Below the pieces are notes generated by a model. The model was not told the DNA's origin. It did no database searches and saw nothing but the letters and a program-made list of their open reading frames with translations. 64,000 nt of DNA, from NCBI RefSeq assembly GCF_014333615.1, contig NZ_JACSCY010000001.1, forward strand, positions 492,975-556,974, in the 5' to 3' direction. The stretch comes from Hymenobacter citatus (GTDB lineage Bacteria > Bacteroidota > Bacteroidia > Cytophagales > Hymenobacteraceae). The position numbers and the translations under genes are program-made. Numbering within the stretch: the stretch's first letter is position 1; every line of letters starts with the position of its first letter. Shown here piece by piece: positions 39,511-47,700 of this stretch.

Positions 39511-39868
39511 AGTGTGTGAGGAGTGGGTGGGAAAAATAAAGTAGGATAAGAAGGCTAAGTATCTGTCCATCAATACAGCACTTGTTGTGACGGCTGAGTG
39601 AGTTGGCCTCCTGCGCCTGCTAAATTACGGGAAATACCGCTCCACCCTGTAGTAGGACGGCAATAGACGCGTTAGGGGGCGAGTAAGCAGCCGAAAAACA
39701 ATAGTTGCACTCTCACAATAAAGAATTTTCTTTTCAGGATATATCCTTCTAACAAGAGTACCCGTACAAGACTACAAGCACCTGTTTTACTCTTGCCCAC
39801 CAATCAGGAATAGACAGATTGCCTTTTGTTTCTCTCTCCCTTCACTCATCCCTAACTACTCCACCATC
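39511..39868. other. Long gap with no recognised gene
   Basis: These 358 bases hold the promoters of the divergent dehydrogenase gene and the 51-aa membrane protein gene. No RNA gene or conserved hairpin is recognised. The second half is more AT-rich and would give the small gene a long 5' leader. Confidence 0.4.
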
Positions 39869-40024
39869 ATGGGAAATCTGTTGTATATCATCGCCGTTGT
39901 TCTGGTCATCATTTGGGCCGTTGGTTTCTTCGGAATGCACGTAGGCGGCAGCATCATCCACGTACTGCTGGTTATTGCCATCATTGCCGTACTGCTGCGT
40001 CTGATTCGTGGCAGCTCTGTGTAG
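39869..40024 (+). CDS. lmo0937-type small membrane protein, 51 aa
   Basis: ATG 39869 to TAG 40024. Two hydrophobic helices are joined by a short loop: MGNLLYIIAVVLVIIWAVGF, then HVGGSIIHVLLVIAIIAVLL and a basic tail RLIRGSSV. This matches the small lmo0937 family of inner-membrane proteins found in many bacteria, often stress-induced; its function is unknown. A strong bidirectional terminator follows. Confidence 0.85.
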   Translation: MGNLLYIIAVVLVIIWAVGFFGMHVGGSIIHVLLVIAIIAVLLRLIRGSSV

Positions 40025-40052
40025 CATTGGCGCACAAGCTATTCGCCTGAAC

Positions 40053-40093
40053 ACAAAAAGGCCGCTCCCAACATTGGGAGCGGCCTTTTTGTA
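40053..40093. terminator. Bidirectional terminator
   Basis: ACAAAAAGGCCGCTCCCA pairs perfectly with its complement around a short loop, with T-runs in both directions. It lies between convergent genes. Confidence 0.9.
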
Positions 40094-40114
40094 TTTGCTC
40101 GACATTGGGAAAGG

Positions 40115-40987
40115 CTATTTTCCGATATCGAACAGAAAGTTAAAACGGATTTCGGGCTGTCCGTAGGGAGAGTTACGATACCCACCACTATCAAGGCCAT
40201 CGTTGAAGTTATACAGCACCACAATGTCCGCCGCAAAACGGTCGCCAAGCTGGGTGCGGTAGCCAGCACCGCCCAGCAAGGTATTGGCTACCTGATGGCC
40301 TTTGCTAATCCTGCCGTTGGAGTCAGTGGCTGTTGCATTTAGCTGAGTTACTTCGTACTCGCCATGCAGAAAGAACTGCTTGTATACAATGAACTGCGCA
40401 AATCCCTTCACCCCCACATTATGATAGTGAATTTTAGCCGGGTAGCCATTTACTTGCTGGGTTAAGGCTGAGTAGTTGGCGCTGATGTAGCTATAGCTGA
40501 TGCCTGGCCCAATGGCAAAACGCTCCGATACCCGGTAGCCAATGGCGGGAGCAACCCCGATATTGAACTGCCCATCGCCATAAAAGCTGTTGTAGCCCAG
40601 CCCAAAGTTGCTGTACACAAAATAGCGCCGCAACGGCTTGGGCTGCTCACTGGCCCGGCTACCCGGCGGAAACTCCAGCCCCGACGGACTATTGGGATTG
40701 GGCCGGTACACGGGCGTGCCGGGTTGGTCGGCTGGTATGCCCGGCTGTGGCGCGGGCGTAGCCGGTGCCGGGGTAGGAGCTGGCGTAGTTACCTCGTAGC
40801 CGCGGGCCGGAGTGGGGGTAGGGGCCGGCGCCTGCCGCGCGGGTGCACCGGGCGGGGCCGTATTCAGCTGGGGCTTTGCCTGCTGCGTGCGGGTAGTGTC
40901 GGGAAGAGGGGTAGTCTGGGCCTGGGAGAGGGTAGGAGCCAAGCCAGCCCCTACCACCACGCCCAGCACGAGCAAAAGCTTTTTCAT
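40115..40987 (-). CDS. Outer-membrane beta-barrel protein with Pro-rich linker
   Basis: Encodes 290 aa. It has a signal peptide (1-23, ending SQAQ), then a Pro/Ala/Thr-rich region (about 25-115: PAPTPTPARG, APTPAPATPAPQPG). An OmpW/PorT-like beta-barrel follows (about 118-290) with alternating strands (FAIGPGISYSYISANYSAL, YKQFFLHGEYEVTQLNATAT), ending EIRFNFLFDIGK, an outer-membrane-type C-terminus. Function is unknown. It starts 17 bp downstream of the ABC-F gene on the same strand and may be cotranscribed. Confidence 0.85.
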   Translation of the reverse strand: MKKLLLVLGVVVGAGLAPTLSQAQTTPLPDTTRTQQAKPQLNTAPPGAPARQAPAPTPTPARGYEVTTPAPTPAPATPAPQPGIPADQPGTPVYRPNPNSPSGLEFPPGSRASEQPKPLRRYFVYSNFGLGYNSFYGDGQFNIGVAPAIGYRVSERFAIGPGISYSYISANYSALTQQVNGYPAKIHYHNVGVKGFAQFIVYKQFFLHGEYEVTQLNATATDSNGRISKGHQVANTLLGGAGYRTQLGDRFAADIVVLYNFNDGLDSGGYRNSPYGQPEIRFNFLFDIGK

Positions 40988-41004
40988 ACGGAGCCTAAAC
41001 GTTA

Positions 41005-42627
41005 TTACGATACAAGTTGGTACATGCGCTTACGCTGCGCCTTCAGATGTTCATCGGCCAGGTACTCCTCGTAGCTCATGCGCCGGTCCAGGATGCCGTC
41101 AGGCGTCAGCTCGATGATGCGGTTAGCGATGGTATCGATGAACTGCAAGTCGTGGGAGGTGAACAGCAACGTGCCCGAGAAGTCGCGCAGGGAGTTGTTC
41201 AGGGCCTGAATGCTTTCCAGATCGAGGTGGTTCGTGGGGTCGTCGAGTACCAGCACATTACCGGCTTCCATCATCATCTTAGAAAGCATGCAGCGCACTT
41301 TCTCGCCCCCGCTCAGCACGTTGGATTTCTTCTGCGACTCCTCGCCCGAGAACAGCATCCGGCCCAAAAAGCCCCGGATAAACGATTCGTCCTTTTCTGT
41401 GGAGTACTGCCGCAGCCAGTCCACCAGGTTCAGGTCGGTGTCGAAGAACTCAGTGTTTTCCTTGGGGAAGTAGCTGGGGGTGATGGTGGTGCCCCAATTG
41501 AATTTTCCCTTGTCGGCCTTGATCTGCTCGAATAGGATATCAAACAGCAACGAAGCCGCCCGGTCGTCCCGACTCACGATGGCTACCTTATCGCCTTTGT
41601 CCAAGGAGAAAGACACGTTGCGGAAAATGGTCTGACCATCAATTGAGGCCGCCAAATCCTCCACGGCCAGCAGCTGGTTGCCCGCCTCGCGCTCCGATTT
41701 GAAGGCGATATAGGGGTACTTGCGCGACGAAGGCTTAATTTCTTCTAAGGTCAGCTTTTGCAGCAGCTTCTGGCGCGAGGTGGCCTGCTTACTCTTGGAG
41801 GCGTTGGCCGAGAAGCGCCGCACGAACTCTTCCAGTTCCTTACGCTTGTCCTCAGTCTTCTTGTTCACCTCCTGGCGCTGGCGCAAAGCCAGCTGCGACG
41901 ACTCGTACCAGAACGAGTAGTTGCCGGGGTACATCGTGATTTTCGAGAAATCGAGGTCGGCCATGTAGTTACACACGGCGTCCAGGAAGTGGCGGTCGTG
42001 GCTCACCACAATCACCGTGTTCTGGAACGAGTCGAGGAAGTTTTCCAGCCACAGTACGGTTTCGGCGTCGAGGCCGTTGGTGGGTTCGTCCAGCAGCAGC
42101 ACATCGGGATTGCCAAACAGGGCCTGGGCCAGCAGCACGCGCACCTTGTCGGAGGTGCCTAGGTCGGCCATCAGGGTCTGGTGCTTGTCTTCCGAGATGC
42201 CTAGACCCGAGAGCAGTTCGGCCGCTTCGTACTCAGCATTCCAACCTTCTAAGTCGGCAAACTCGCCTTCCAGCTCCGCGGCCCGCTCGCCATCGGCATC
42301 CGAGAAATCGGGCTTGGCATAAAGCGCGTCCTTCTCTTCCATCACCTTCCACAGGCGCGTGTGACCCATAATCACGGTTTGGAGCACCGGGAAGGCATCA
42401 GCGGCAAACTGATCCTGCTTCAACACCGAGAGGCGGGCGCCCTTGGGCATATCCACCGAGCCGGTGTTGGGCTCAATCTCGCCCGACAGGATTTTCAGGA
42501 AGGTAGACTTGCCCGCGCCATTGGCCCCAATGAGGCCATACACGTTGCCGGGCATAAACTTGATGGTGACATCTTCAAACAGCACGCGCTTGCCGTAGCG
42601 CAGGCTCACGTTGGAGGTACTAATCAT
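41005..42627 (-). CDS. ABC-F family ATPase (YbiT-like), second site degenerate
   Basis: Encodes 540 aa from ATG 42627. It is a soluble ribosome-associated ABC-F protein with no membrane segments. NBD1 has Walker A GANGAGKST (34-42) and Walker B LLLDEPTNGLD (D180, E181), but a weak signature around residue 157. A charged linker (about 240-310) joins the domains. NBD2 has a normal LSGGE signature (438-442). However, its Walker A is replaced by IVSRDDRAAS (350-359), and Walker B reads LDDPTNHLD, with Asp463 where the catalytic Glu should be. NBD2 therefore probably does not hydrolyse ATP normally. The role is probably translation-related. Confidence 0.92.
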   Translation of the reverse strand: MISTSNVSLRYGKRVLFEDVTIKFMPGNVYGLIGANGAGKSTFLKILSGEIEPNTGSVDMPKGARLSVLKQDQFAADAFPVLQTVIMGHTRLWKVMEEKDALYAKPDFSDADGERAAELEGEFADLEGWNAEYEAAELLSGLGISEDKHQTLMADLGTSDKVRVLLAQALFGNPDVLLLDEPTNGLDAETVLWLENFLDSFQNTVIVVSHDRHFLDAVCNYMADLDFSKITMYPGNYSFWYESSQLALRQRQEVNKKTEDKRKELEEFVRRFSANASKSKQATSRQKLLQKLTLEEIKPSSRKYPYIAFKSEREAGNQLLAVEDLAASIDGQTIFRNVSFSLDKGDKVAIVSRDDRAASLLFDILFEQIKADKGKFNWGTTITPSYFPKENTEFFDTDLNLVDWLRQYSTEKDESFIRGFLGRMLFSGEESQKKSNVLSGGEKVRCMLSKMMMEAGNVLVLDDPTNHLDLESIQALNNSLRDFSGTLLFTSHDLQFIDTIANRIIELTPDGILDRRMSYEEYLADEHLKAQRKRMYQLVS

Positions 42628-42925
42628 GCAGTAGTAGAAAACGAAGTAACAAAGTGAAGGTGCGCCGGGCACCGCAACGACCCGCGAAAATACGCAAATT
42701 GACCGGGAGGCTTCTATAGCCTATCGCCACGTTTTGGGGTCGGCACCAATAAAATGCTGGGCTACCTGCTAAAAAAGCTAGCCAGGCCACAACATCCGAT
42801 TGACAATCAAAGTATAAAAAGACCGATTGCGGCCTGTACACCCGACGTTTAGTCAACAGCCAACATAGGGTAGCAGTTCCGCACCACTACCTCTTCCCTT
42901 TCAATGCTCTCTTCGACCTACCTTT

Positions 42926-43396
42926 ATGAGTGACACTCGCATAACACCCGAAAAAAATGGCCTCCGCTACGGTTTATACACCACTGCCGGCATGATTGTG
43001 TACTTCCTTGTTGCCTCCCTTTTTGGGCTTACGGAGCGCATCGAGTTCAGCTTCCTGAATGGCTTTATTATGGCCATTGGCGTAACGCTGGCCATCCGGC
43101 ATTTTAAATATGCCAAAGATGACCACATGGCCTACCTGCAAGGCTACGGCACGGGCATTATCACGGGCGCCGTGGCCGGGGTAGCCTTCGGATTGTTCTT
43201 CATTATCTACGCCGCCATCAACCCCGCTTTGATGGACCAAATCACGGCCCGCGACCTGTTTGGGTTTGATTTGTCAGTAGTAATTGCCTTTCTGGCTATT
43301 GTATTGCAAAGTGTGATGGGTGCCAGCGTAGTGGCTCTTATTGCTATGCAGTATTATAAGAGCCCCGATCATAAGCCTATCGAAGAAGTGGAGTAA
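42926..43396 (+). CDS. DUF4199 family membrane protein
   Basis: Encodes 156 aa with four predicted membrane helices: YGLYTTAGMIVYFLVASLFG, FSFLNGFIMAIGVTLAI, GIITGAVAGVAFGLFFIIYA and LSVVIAFLAIVLQSVMGASV. A short acidic tail ends PDHKPIEEVE. Length and helix pattern match DUF4199 proteins of Bacteroidota, whose function is unknown. It stands alone with its own terminator. Confidence 0.85.
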   Translation: MSDTRITPEKNGLRYGLYTTAGMIVYFLVASLFGLTERIEFSFLNGFIMAIGVTLAIRHFKYAKDDHMAYLQGYGTGIITGAVAGVAFGLFFIIYAAINPALMDQITARDLFGFDLSVVIAFLAIVLQSVMGASVVALIAMQYYKSPDHKPIEEVE

Positions 43397-43429
43397 TCTG
43401 CTCGTTATCTTCTCTTGATAAGTATTACA

Positions 43430-43464
43430 GGCCAGCTTCGTCAGAAGCTGGCCTTCTTTTTTGC
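43430..43464 (+). terminator. Terminator of the DUF4199 gene
   Basis: The nine-base stem GGCCAGCTT/AAGCTGGCC is followed by a T-rich tract. Confidence 0.85.
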
Positions 43465-43644
43465 TTGTTGGAATAAAATTGGACGTATCCGTAACTTTTT
43501 ATGAAAAAAAGTCGATATAGTGCATGAAGTTTAATTAAAGCAACATACATTTGTATTATTAGGAGCAGGACGAAGCTAGTGAATGGCGGCTACTCTCTGA
43601 ATGATAATTCATCACCATCCATAGTATTTTCTTCAGCAACATAG

Positions 43645-44049
43645 ATGAAAACGGCATTCTTTACTCTCCTGCTAACATTTGCATTAGCTAGCTCCGCTTC
43701 GGCGCAGAAGCAGCAAAGCCTGCTGGCCGAACTGCCCGGTACCAATGAAATTTCAAATGAGCGAGTAGAGGCCCTGACGCGGGCCATGGCGACTACCTTG
43801 CACCTCAACGAGAGCCAGTACGTGCGTCTGCGCGAGGCAAATCGCATCAAGCTCACCCGCCTCGACGAAATTCAGTGGCAGACCCGCGATAACGTGGCGC
43901 AACAGCAGGCACAAACCCTGGAGTTGCAGTCGCAGTACGAAGCAGAGTGTAGCCGCATTCTGTCGCCATCGCAGCTAATGGCCCTGCGCGAGGAGCAGAA
44001 GAAAGACCAGCAGCCCCAGCGCGACCCCAGCGTGGGTGGAGTAGGCTAA
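43645..44049 (+). CDS. Small exported helical protein (family member 3)
   Basis: Encodes 134 aa with signal peptide MKTAFFTLLLTFALASSASA (1-20). The mature helices have VEALTRAMATTLHLNESQYV, REANRIKLTRLDEIQWQTRD and SQYEAECSRILSPSQLMAL. The LTRAMAT...L.E.QY pattern matches the proteins at 16885 and 17584, so three paralogues are spread over 27 kb. The C-terminal tail is Lys/Gln/Pro-rich and low-complexity. It is preceded by an AT-rich gap of about 250 bp. Probably periplasmic; function unknown. Confidence 0.75.
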   Translation: MKTAFFTLLLTFALASSASAQKQQSLLAELPGTNEISNERVEALTRAMATTLHLNESQYVRLREANRIKLTRLDEIQWQTRDNVAQQQAQTLELQSQYEAECSRILSPSQLMALREEQKKDQQPQRDPSVGGVG

Positions 44050-44070
44050 GCTACCTGTTACGCTAGCATA

Positions 44071-44122
44071 TTAATAACGAAGGGCGGCCGCACCATCTGG
44101 TGCGGCCGCCCTTCGTTATTAA
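44071..44122. terminator. Perfect 25-bp hairpin between convergent genes
   Basis: The left arm begins TTAATAACGAAGGGCGGCCG and the right arm (44098-44122) is its exact complement, with only TC between. No further T-run is seen beyond the TTAA ends. Confidence 0.85.
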
Positions 44123-44143
44123 ATTAATAGGAGGTAGGAGCGG

Positions 44144-44530
44144 TTACTGCTGGTAGAGTACTTCGCTCACGATGCCCGTGGGGCTAAAGCGCAGGCGCAG
44201 CTTGCTGGCCGCCGAGCGCGGGTGGCGCGGGCCGCATTGCGCGCCAGGCGCCACGTAGTAGATGTAAATCTTCTCCGTCTGCTCGCTTAGCTCGTTTTCG
44301 TCGGGGTGGCCCAGCAAGGCGTCGATGGCATCGGTACGGGTGTCGTAGAGCAGGTCGCGGTGCTGGAGCAAGGCAGGAAGCAAGGCAGCGCGTTGGTTGC
44401 GGCACGCGTAGGCATCCTGCCGCCACGCCGCCGCATCGAAGCCCGGGATAGTGCGCAAGTCGTGCCCGCAAGCACCCAGCAGCACCAGGCAAGCAGCAAA
44501 GGCAAACAGACGGCGAAGGGTAGGAAGCAT
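44144..44530 (-). CDS. Small lipoprotein, hypothetical
   Basis: Encodes 128 aa. The lipobox LVLLGAC places the modified Cys at about residue 21. The mature part has DAAAWRQDAYACRNQRAALL and TDAIDALLGHPDENELSEQT, then a C-terminal strand pair ending GIVSEVLYQQ. The layout recalls small SmpA/BamE-like lipoproteins, in which a helix pair is followed by a substrate-reporting strand set, but this is not certain. The location would be the periplasmic face of a membrane. Confidence 0.75.
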   Translation of the reverse strand: MLPTLRRLFAFAACLVLLGACGHDLRTIPGFDAAAWRQDAYACRNQRAALLPALLQHRDLLYDTRTDAIDALLGHPDENELSEQTEKIYIYYVAPGAQCGPRHPRSAASKLRLRFSPTGIVSEVLYQQ

Positions 44531-44726
44531 AGAGAAGGAAATAGAAATTTAGGCAGAAAAGGCACTGGCAAACAGCACGGCAGCACGCAAAGTAACGCAG
44601 ATTTAATCGGCCCGCTACGGTGGCGAGCTGTCTGTAGTTCCGCTATTTCTGTTAAATTTGGCAAGCCAGTTCTATGGAATAGCCCCTCGCGTACCGATAT
44701 CCGTTCATCTCGACTACTCACAGCCT

Positions 44727-45530
44727 ATGTCCTACCTGCCGACTGCTAGTGCCAGCCTGCTCCTGTCCGTTCTCTCGTTTCTGCCCACCAACAGCTCGCC
44801 CGTAGCGGCTGCGCCGGCTCCTACGGCGGTGGTCGTAGATGCGCCGTCTTCCCGCGCCTTGGCTACGGCTGCCTTTGAGCAGCATATTCTGCAAAGCTAC
44901 GCCCAGAGCGGTTTGGTGACATCGGGCCTGCCCGTGCTGGTCTACCGCGAGGCGCTGATTGGATTCTATAACCTGCGCCAACAGGGCAAAATAGCTTCCA
45001 GCCAGCACGTACTAACAGTTATTGATTTCAGTCAGTCGAGCAATGCGCAACGGTTTTGGGTGGTTGATCTAGAAAAGCAGCGCCTGCTGTTCCGCACCCT
45101 GGTGGCACACGGCAAAAACACCGGCGAGGAATTCGCTCAGATTTTCTCCAACCGCGAAGGCTCCGAGATGAGCAGCCTGGGTTTCTACCGCACCGGGCAC
45201 ACCTACCAGGGCAAGCACGGCCTGTCGCTGAAGCTGCACGGCCTCGATACCGACTACAATACGAACGCCTACGACCGAGCCGTGGTCGTACACGGCGCCA
45301 GCTACGTAAGCGAAGACTTCGTCCGGCAACATGGGCGGTTGGGCCGCAGCCAGGGCTGCCCGGCCCTGCCCGTGGGCGAGTCGTCGGCCATTATTCAGGC
45401 CATCAAGAATGGGTCGGTGGTGTATGCCCACGGGCCAGCCCAAGCCAACTACGCCTCTAACTGGCTGAACCTGGAGCCCGCCGTGCTGGCCTTTGCCGGC
45501 GCTACGGGTAGGGTAGTAGCCGGGCAATAG
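44727..45530 (+). CDS. Murein L,D-transpeptidase (YkuD_2 type)
   Basis: Encodes 267 aa from ATG 44727 (MSYLPTASASLLLSVLSFLP, a signal-like N-terminus); the frame is open 23 codons upstream. The catalytic segment has RAVVVHGASYVSEDFV (His189) and LGRSQGCPALPV, with nucleophile Cys211, matching the YkuD_2 group of L,D-transpeptidases. HGKNTGEEFAQIFSNREGSE and SLKLHGLDTDYNTNAYD precede. It likely modifies peptidoglycan cross-links or anchors proteins in the periplasm. It is a single gene, ending at a perfect palindrome. Confidence 0.9.
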   Translation: MSYLPTASASLLLSVLSFLPTNSSPVAAAPAPTAVVVDAPSSRALATAAFEQHILQSYAQSGLVTSGLPVLVYREALIGFYNLRQQGKIASSQHVLTVIDFSQSSNAQRFWVVDLEKQRLLFRTLVAHGKNTGEEFAQIFSNREGSEMSSLGFYRTGHTYQGKHGLSLKLHGLDTDYNTNAYDRAVVVHGASYVSEDFVRQHGRLGRSQGCPALPVGESSAIIQAIKNGSVVYAHGPAQANYASNWLNLEPAVLAFAGATGRVVAGQ

Positions 45531-45542
45531 CAATAGAATTCT

Positions 45543-45600
45543 GCTAACATGCAAGAACGCCCCACGGTCAATTGACCGTGGGGCGTTCTTGCATGTTAGC
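45543..45600. terminator. Perfect 58-base palindrome between convergent genes
   Basis: GCTAACATGCAAGAACGCCC begins an uninterrupted two-fold symmetric sequence centred on TCAATTGA, with no unpaired loop. It lies between the L,D-transpeptidase gene and the 64-aa gene on the opposite strand. Confidence 0.85.
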
Positions 45601-45610
45601 ATGCGTGGTG

Positions 45611-45805
45611 TTAAGCCCGGTCGCTGGTTGTTTTCACCAAGTTGATGCCGGCAAAAAAGAAAATCAGGCCCACCAGGAAAGGAACGAAGGAGTTCATCTT
45701 GCCCAGGCCAATACCGCCAACACCAAGGAAGCCCATGGCGCCAATGATAATACCAACGATGCCTAAAACCGTGAGGATGGTGCCGAACGTGCGTTTCTGA
45801 TTCAT
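45611..45805 (-). CDS. Small two-helix membrane protein, 64 aa
   Basis: Two hydrophobic segments, FGTILTVLGIVGIIIGAMGF and SFVPFLVGLIFFFAGINLV, are joined by a glycine-rich loop (GVGGIGLGKMN). A basic N-terminus (MNQKR) suggests the N-in orientation. No family name is recognised; similar small membrane proteins are frequent in Bacteroidota. It is convergent with the L,D-transpeptidase gene. Confidence 0.8.
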   Translation of the reverse strand: MNQKRTFGTILTVLGIVGIIIGAMGFLGVGGIGLGKMNSFVPFLVGLIFFFAGINLVKTTSDRA

Positions 45806-45982
45806 GAGAAGGGAGCTTTAAAATGGGAGAATAGGAAGACGGGAGAGTCTATTTTGACCTGATACGTGAACAAACAGAATTTGGCTATATAGCCGAAAGC
45901 AACCCTGCGTGCCGGCCGTCGTTAGTAAGCCCAACAAGGCCTACCAATCGGCCTACTCACTCCCTTTTTACTGCCCTACACC

Positions 45983-46792
45983 ATGAGAGGACTTCTGCGC
46001 TATGTGGTCGCCGCTGTGCTGGCCCTATCCGCATTCATCACTTATTACTGCAACTCTACCACCAACGAGGTGACCGGCGAGACGCAGCACGTGGCCATGA
46101 CCACCGACGAAGAAATTGCCCTAGGTCTGCAAGCCGCGCCCCAAATGGCCCAGCAATACGGCGGCCTGTCGCAGGATGCGCAGGCGCGGGCCGTGGTAGA
46201 GCGCGTAGGAGAAAAGATTATCAGTAGCACCAAGGCCGGCCAGACGCCCTATAAGTTTCAGTTTCATTTGCTGGCCGATCCGAAGACCATCAACGCCTTT
46301 GCCCTACCTGGCGGGCAGGTGTTCATCACGGAGGGTTTGTTGCGCAGCCTAACCTCTGAGGGCGAGCTGGCCGGCGTGCTGGCCCACGAGGTAGGGCACG
46401 TGGTAGGCCGGCACTCGGCCGAGCAGGTAGCCAAGTCCAAGCTTACGCAGGGGCTGAGCGGGGCCGCTGCCATTGCCGCCTACGACCCCGACCGCCCGGC
46501 CACGGCCGCGGGTGGGGCTGTGGCCGCTGCTATTTCCAAGCTCCTAACCCTACGCTACGGCCGCGACGATGAATTGGAAGCCGATAAGCTGGCTGTCGAT
46601 TTCACGCCTCAGGCTGGCTACGACCCCCGCTCGATGATTAAGGTGATGGAAATTTTGGACCAGAAAGCCGGTGGTAGCAACCCACCCGAGTTCCTAAGCA
46701 CGCACCCCAACCCCAGCAACCGCATTGGACACTTGCAGGAAGAAATTGCTGCCGAGTTTCCTCAGGGCGTACCCTCCAATCTAAAGCAGTAG
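45983..46792 (+). CDS. M48 family zinc metalloprotease, exported
   Basis: Encodes 269 aa with an N-terminal hydrophobic segment (about 5-23; a Cys at 23 could be lipidated but the lipobox is not strict). The zinc motif HEVGH is at residues 135-139 (LAGVLAHEVGHVVGRH), and the third ligand Glu is in DDELEADKLAVDF. FLSTHPNPSNRI is the usual late motif of BepA/LoiP-type periplasmic M48 proteases, which help quality control of outer-membrane proteins. It is followed after eight bases by the lipid-kinase gene, so an operon is likely. Confidence 0.93.
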   Translation: MRGLLRYVVAAVLALSAFITYYCNSTTNEVTGETQHVAMTTDEEIALGLQAAPQMAQQYGGLSQDAQARAVVERVGEKIISSTKAGQTPYKFQFHLLADPKTINAFALPGGQVFITEGLLRSLTSEGELAGVLAHEVGHVVGRHSAEQVAKSKLTQGLSGAAAIAAYDPDRPATAAGGAVAAAISKLLTLRYGRDDELEADKLAVDFTPQAGYDPRSMIKVMEILDQKAGGSNPPEFLSTHPNPSNRIGHLQEEIAAEFPQGVPSNLKQ

Positions 46793-46800
46793 TCTTGGTC

Positions 46801-47700
46801 ATGGCTGAGCAACTGCGCCATTTGCTGTTCGTGCTGAACCCCGTTTCGGGTGATATCGACAAGGATGAGCTGGAAACTACTGTGCGACAAACCTGTACCG
46901 AGCACGGCCGCACGGCCGTGTTCTGGCACACGACGGGCGAGGATGATCTTGAGAAATTAACCCAGTATCTGGCCGGGCACCCCTACGATGCTGTGTTTGC
47001 CGCGGGCGGCGATGGTACTGTGAAGCTGGTAGGGGAAGCGTTGCTGACAACAGACTCTGTACTGGGCATCCTACCCATGGGCTCGGGCAATGGCCTATCC
47101 AAAGACCTACATATTCCGCAGGACACGGACGAAGCACTGGAACTGATCTGGCACCACGAGGTGCGGGCCATTGACACGCTGCGCGTAAACGGTCACTTCT
47201 CCGCCCACCTGGCCGATTTGGGTTTCAATGCCTTGGTAGTGAAAAAGTTCTGTGACGGCGACACGCGCGGGCCGGGGGCCTATGTGCGCATTGCGCTGGC
47301 TGAATATGGGGATTATGAGCCGTTGCGCTACCGCATCGAAACCGACGAGGAAGTGGTAGAAACGGATGCTTTTATGTTGACGATTGCCAATGCCAACACC
47401 TTCGGCAGCAATGTCGTCATCAACCCAAACAGCCGGATAGATGATGGGAAGTTTGAAATCTGTCTGGTTGCGCCCTTTCCGGCTGGGGCCGCGCCAGGCT
47501 TACTCTACCGCCTCTATACGCAAGCGTTCGACGACTCCGACTACACCCGTCGGTTGTCGTGCCATCGGGCTGCCATTAGTGTGCCGGGGCAAAAGAAGGC
47601 CCTGGTTCAGGTAGATGGTGAGCCACTAGAATTGGAACTGCCCATCACCGTTGAAATCAGCCCCCAGAGCCTACGCGTACTGACGCCGCGGCAGGGGTAG
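46801..47700 (+). CDS. Diacylglycerol/lipid kinase family protein
   Basis: Encodes 299 aa from ATG 46801 (a TTG at 46795 is also in frame). DAGK-catalytic landmarks are LLFVLNPVSGDIDKDEL, AAGGDGTVKLVGEALL (nucleotide-binding GGDGT) and MGSGNGLSKDL. The C-terminal beta-sandwich has INPNSRIDDGKFEI and VQVDGEPLELELPI. It phosphorylates a membrane lipid at the cytoplasmic face; substrate unknown. It is cotranscribed with the M48 protease gene. Its last 44 bases overlap the convergent metallophosphoesterase gene. Confidence 0.92.
   Translation: MAEQLRHLLFVLNPVSGDIDKDELETTVRQTCTEHGRTAVFWHTTGEDDLEKLTQYLAGHPYDAVFAAGGDGTVKLVGEALLTTDSVLGILPMGSGNGLSKDLHIPQDTDEALELIWHHEVRAIDTLRVNGHFSAHLADLGFNALVVKKFCDGDTRGPGAYVRIALAEYGDYEPLRYRIETDEEVVETDAFMLTIANANTFGSNVVINPNSRIDDGKFEICLVAPFPAGAAPGLLYRLYTQAFDDSDYTRRLSCHRAAISVPGQKKALVQVDGEPLELELPITVEISPQSLRVLTPRQG

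Noticed and set aside
42753..42852. A 32-codon ORF (MLGYLLKKLARPQ...) before the DUF4199 gene.
   Set aside because: It is short, has no recognisable features and no spacing relationship to the next gene; likely chance.
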